Assembly: GCF_000214725.1 (NCBI RefSeq)
Contig: NC_015574.1
Coordinates: 1,872,001 to 1,936,000, forward strand
DNA length: 64,000 nucleotides
DNA from: Methanobacterium paludis
GTDB taxonomy: Archaea > Methanobacteriota > Methanobacteria > Methanobacteriales > Methanobacteriaceae
Direction of reading: 5' to 3'
Shown here: in pieces, positions 63,461 to 64,000 of the stretch
How the letters are laid out: each line of letters begins with the position of its first letter
How positions within the stretch are numbered: the stretch's first letter is position 1
Program-made: the position numbers and the translations under genes
Notes under the pieces: model-generated
Seen by the model: the letters and a program-made list of their open reading frames with translations, nothing else
What the model was told of the DNA's origin: nothing
Databases searched by the model: none

Positions 63461-64000
63461 TCAGAGGGATATATCCTCAAGAAAATCCACATTTCCCACA
63501 GGGAATCGTTTTTTACCAGTTATAACATCAATTATAAGATCTGCAACCTCTTCAGGTTTGAGATCACTTGTATCTATCTCATTTACATTATCACCATGGA
63601 TTTCATATGATTCAAAGGTGCAAATGTCTATGGCCTCGGCCTCAATATTCTCCTGAATCTTGGAATCAGCCCAGCCCTTGGTTTTCAAGCGTTCCCTTAA
63701 AACACTTGGCTTTGCACGCAGTACAACCACAAGGTCTCCATCTTCAAAGTAGTGGGAGAGGTGTCCCTCAACAATCAGGACGTCCCCCTCCTTTGAAGTT
63801 TCAACGACCCTGTTAAGTTCAAGGCACATTGCATCCAGATCAACTATTTTGTATCCCCGATTTTCATCGATCCCAGTGTAAAGATGCTTATCTTCCACAA
63901 GTTCATTCACACCCACAAGGAAAGCTTCAATTTTATTTTTCAGGACTGCAGCTACAGTGCTTTTCCCAGTTCCAGGTGTTCCTGTGATCAGTAGTATCAT
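63461..64000 (-). CDS. Adenylate kinase 6/Fap7-like kinase
   Basis: 179 residues, complete; its ATG is the last codon of the window. P-loop GTPGTGKSTVAAVL, DLDAMCLELNRVV, EGHLSHYF and a lid region LRERLKTKGWADSKIQENIEAE, the KGW(A/S) motif being typical of archaeal AK6/Fap7 homologs that act in 18S/16S rRNA maturation. Tail is slightly divergent. Confidence 0.9.
   Translation of the reverse strand: MILLITGTPGTGKSTVAAVLKNKIEAFLVGVNELVEDKHLYTGIDENRGYKIVDLDAMCLELNRVVETSKEGDVLIVEGHLSHYFEDGDLVVVLRAKPSVLRERLKTKGWADSKIQENIEAEAIDICTFESYEIHGDNVNEIDTSDLKPEEVADLIIDVITGKKRFPVGNVDFLEDISL

Overview
The window is 64 kb of an AT-rich archaeal chromosome, almost certainly a hydrogenotrophic methanogen of the order Methanobacteriales and most like Methanobacterium; the species cannot be fixed from sequence alone. 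Support comes from an archaeal FBP aldolase/phosphatase, MptE of the methanopterin pathway, a split archaeal glutamate synthase with an F420-hydrogenase-beta-like subunit, Orc1/Cdc6, CDC48, RtcB with archease, eIF6, RNase P component 4, L18Ae/L31e/L39e/S19e, TATA-box promoters and GGAGGTG-type ribosome binding sites with frequent TTG/GTG starts. I saw no rRNA, tRNA, insertion sequence or CRISPR array.

Layout. 1-5.5 kb: central carbon genes (fbp, a leuB/aksF-type dehydrogenase, malate dehydrogenase) and a HEAT-repeat protein. 6-11 kb: a tight operon pdxT - glutamate synthase amidotransferase - GXGXG subunit - circularly permuted FrhB-like flavoprotein - FMN synthase subunit. 11.5-15.5 kb: two amt-glnK pairs. 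16-19 kb: an unusual locus of three small-GTPase-like paralogs and a metallo-beta-lactamase-fold hydrolase, ending in a protein that fuses a GTPase-like domain to a PII (GlnK) domain. 19-21.4 kb: pdxS, hsp20, a VOC protein. 21.4-34 kb: an accessory stretch of low gene density holding small Ser/Thr-rich exported proteins, zinc-ribbon and membrane proteins, duplicated promoter-leader elements, a candidate structured RNA, a stress protein, and oxidoreductases including an FAD/Rieske fusion. 34-64 kb: mostly core genes (DUF763, a double glycosyltransferase, nadA, an MTA/MTI phosphorylase, rtcB, archease, cdc48, cdc6, mptE, an aminotransferase, an acetolactate-synthase-like enzyme with a B12 radical SAM protein, acs, dut, a PRTase), then the ribosomal/translation operon from RNase P component 4 to ftsY and an AK6-like kinase.

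How it fits together. The 6-19 kb block reads as a nitrogen-assimilation region: ammonium import (Amt), its gating by GlnK, glutamate synthesis probably fed by F420H2, and a PII-fused GTPase-like protein. Palindromes GGAA-N6-TTCC, the consensus of the archaeal nitrogen repressor NrpR, sit downstream of the TATA boxes of amt2 and of the second GTPase-like gene, with the same 33-nt spacing; amt1 has a one-mismatch copy. This links the GTPase/PII locus to nitrogen control and is the best candidate here for an undescribed system. Other unexpected items are the 5' third of pdxS, where 106 consecutive codons end only in T or G, and a TATA-preceded, strongly self-complementary segment at about 28.77-28.86 kb.
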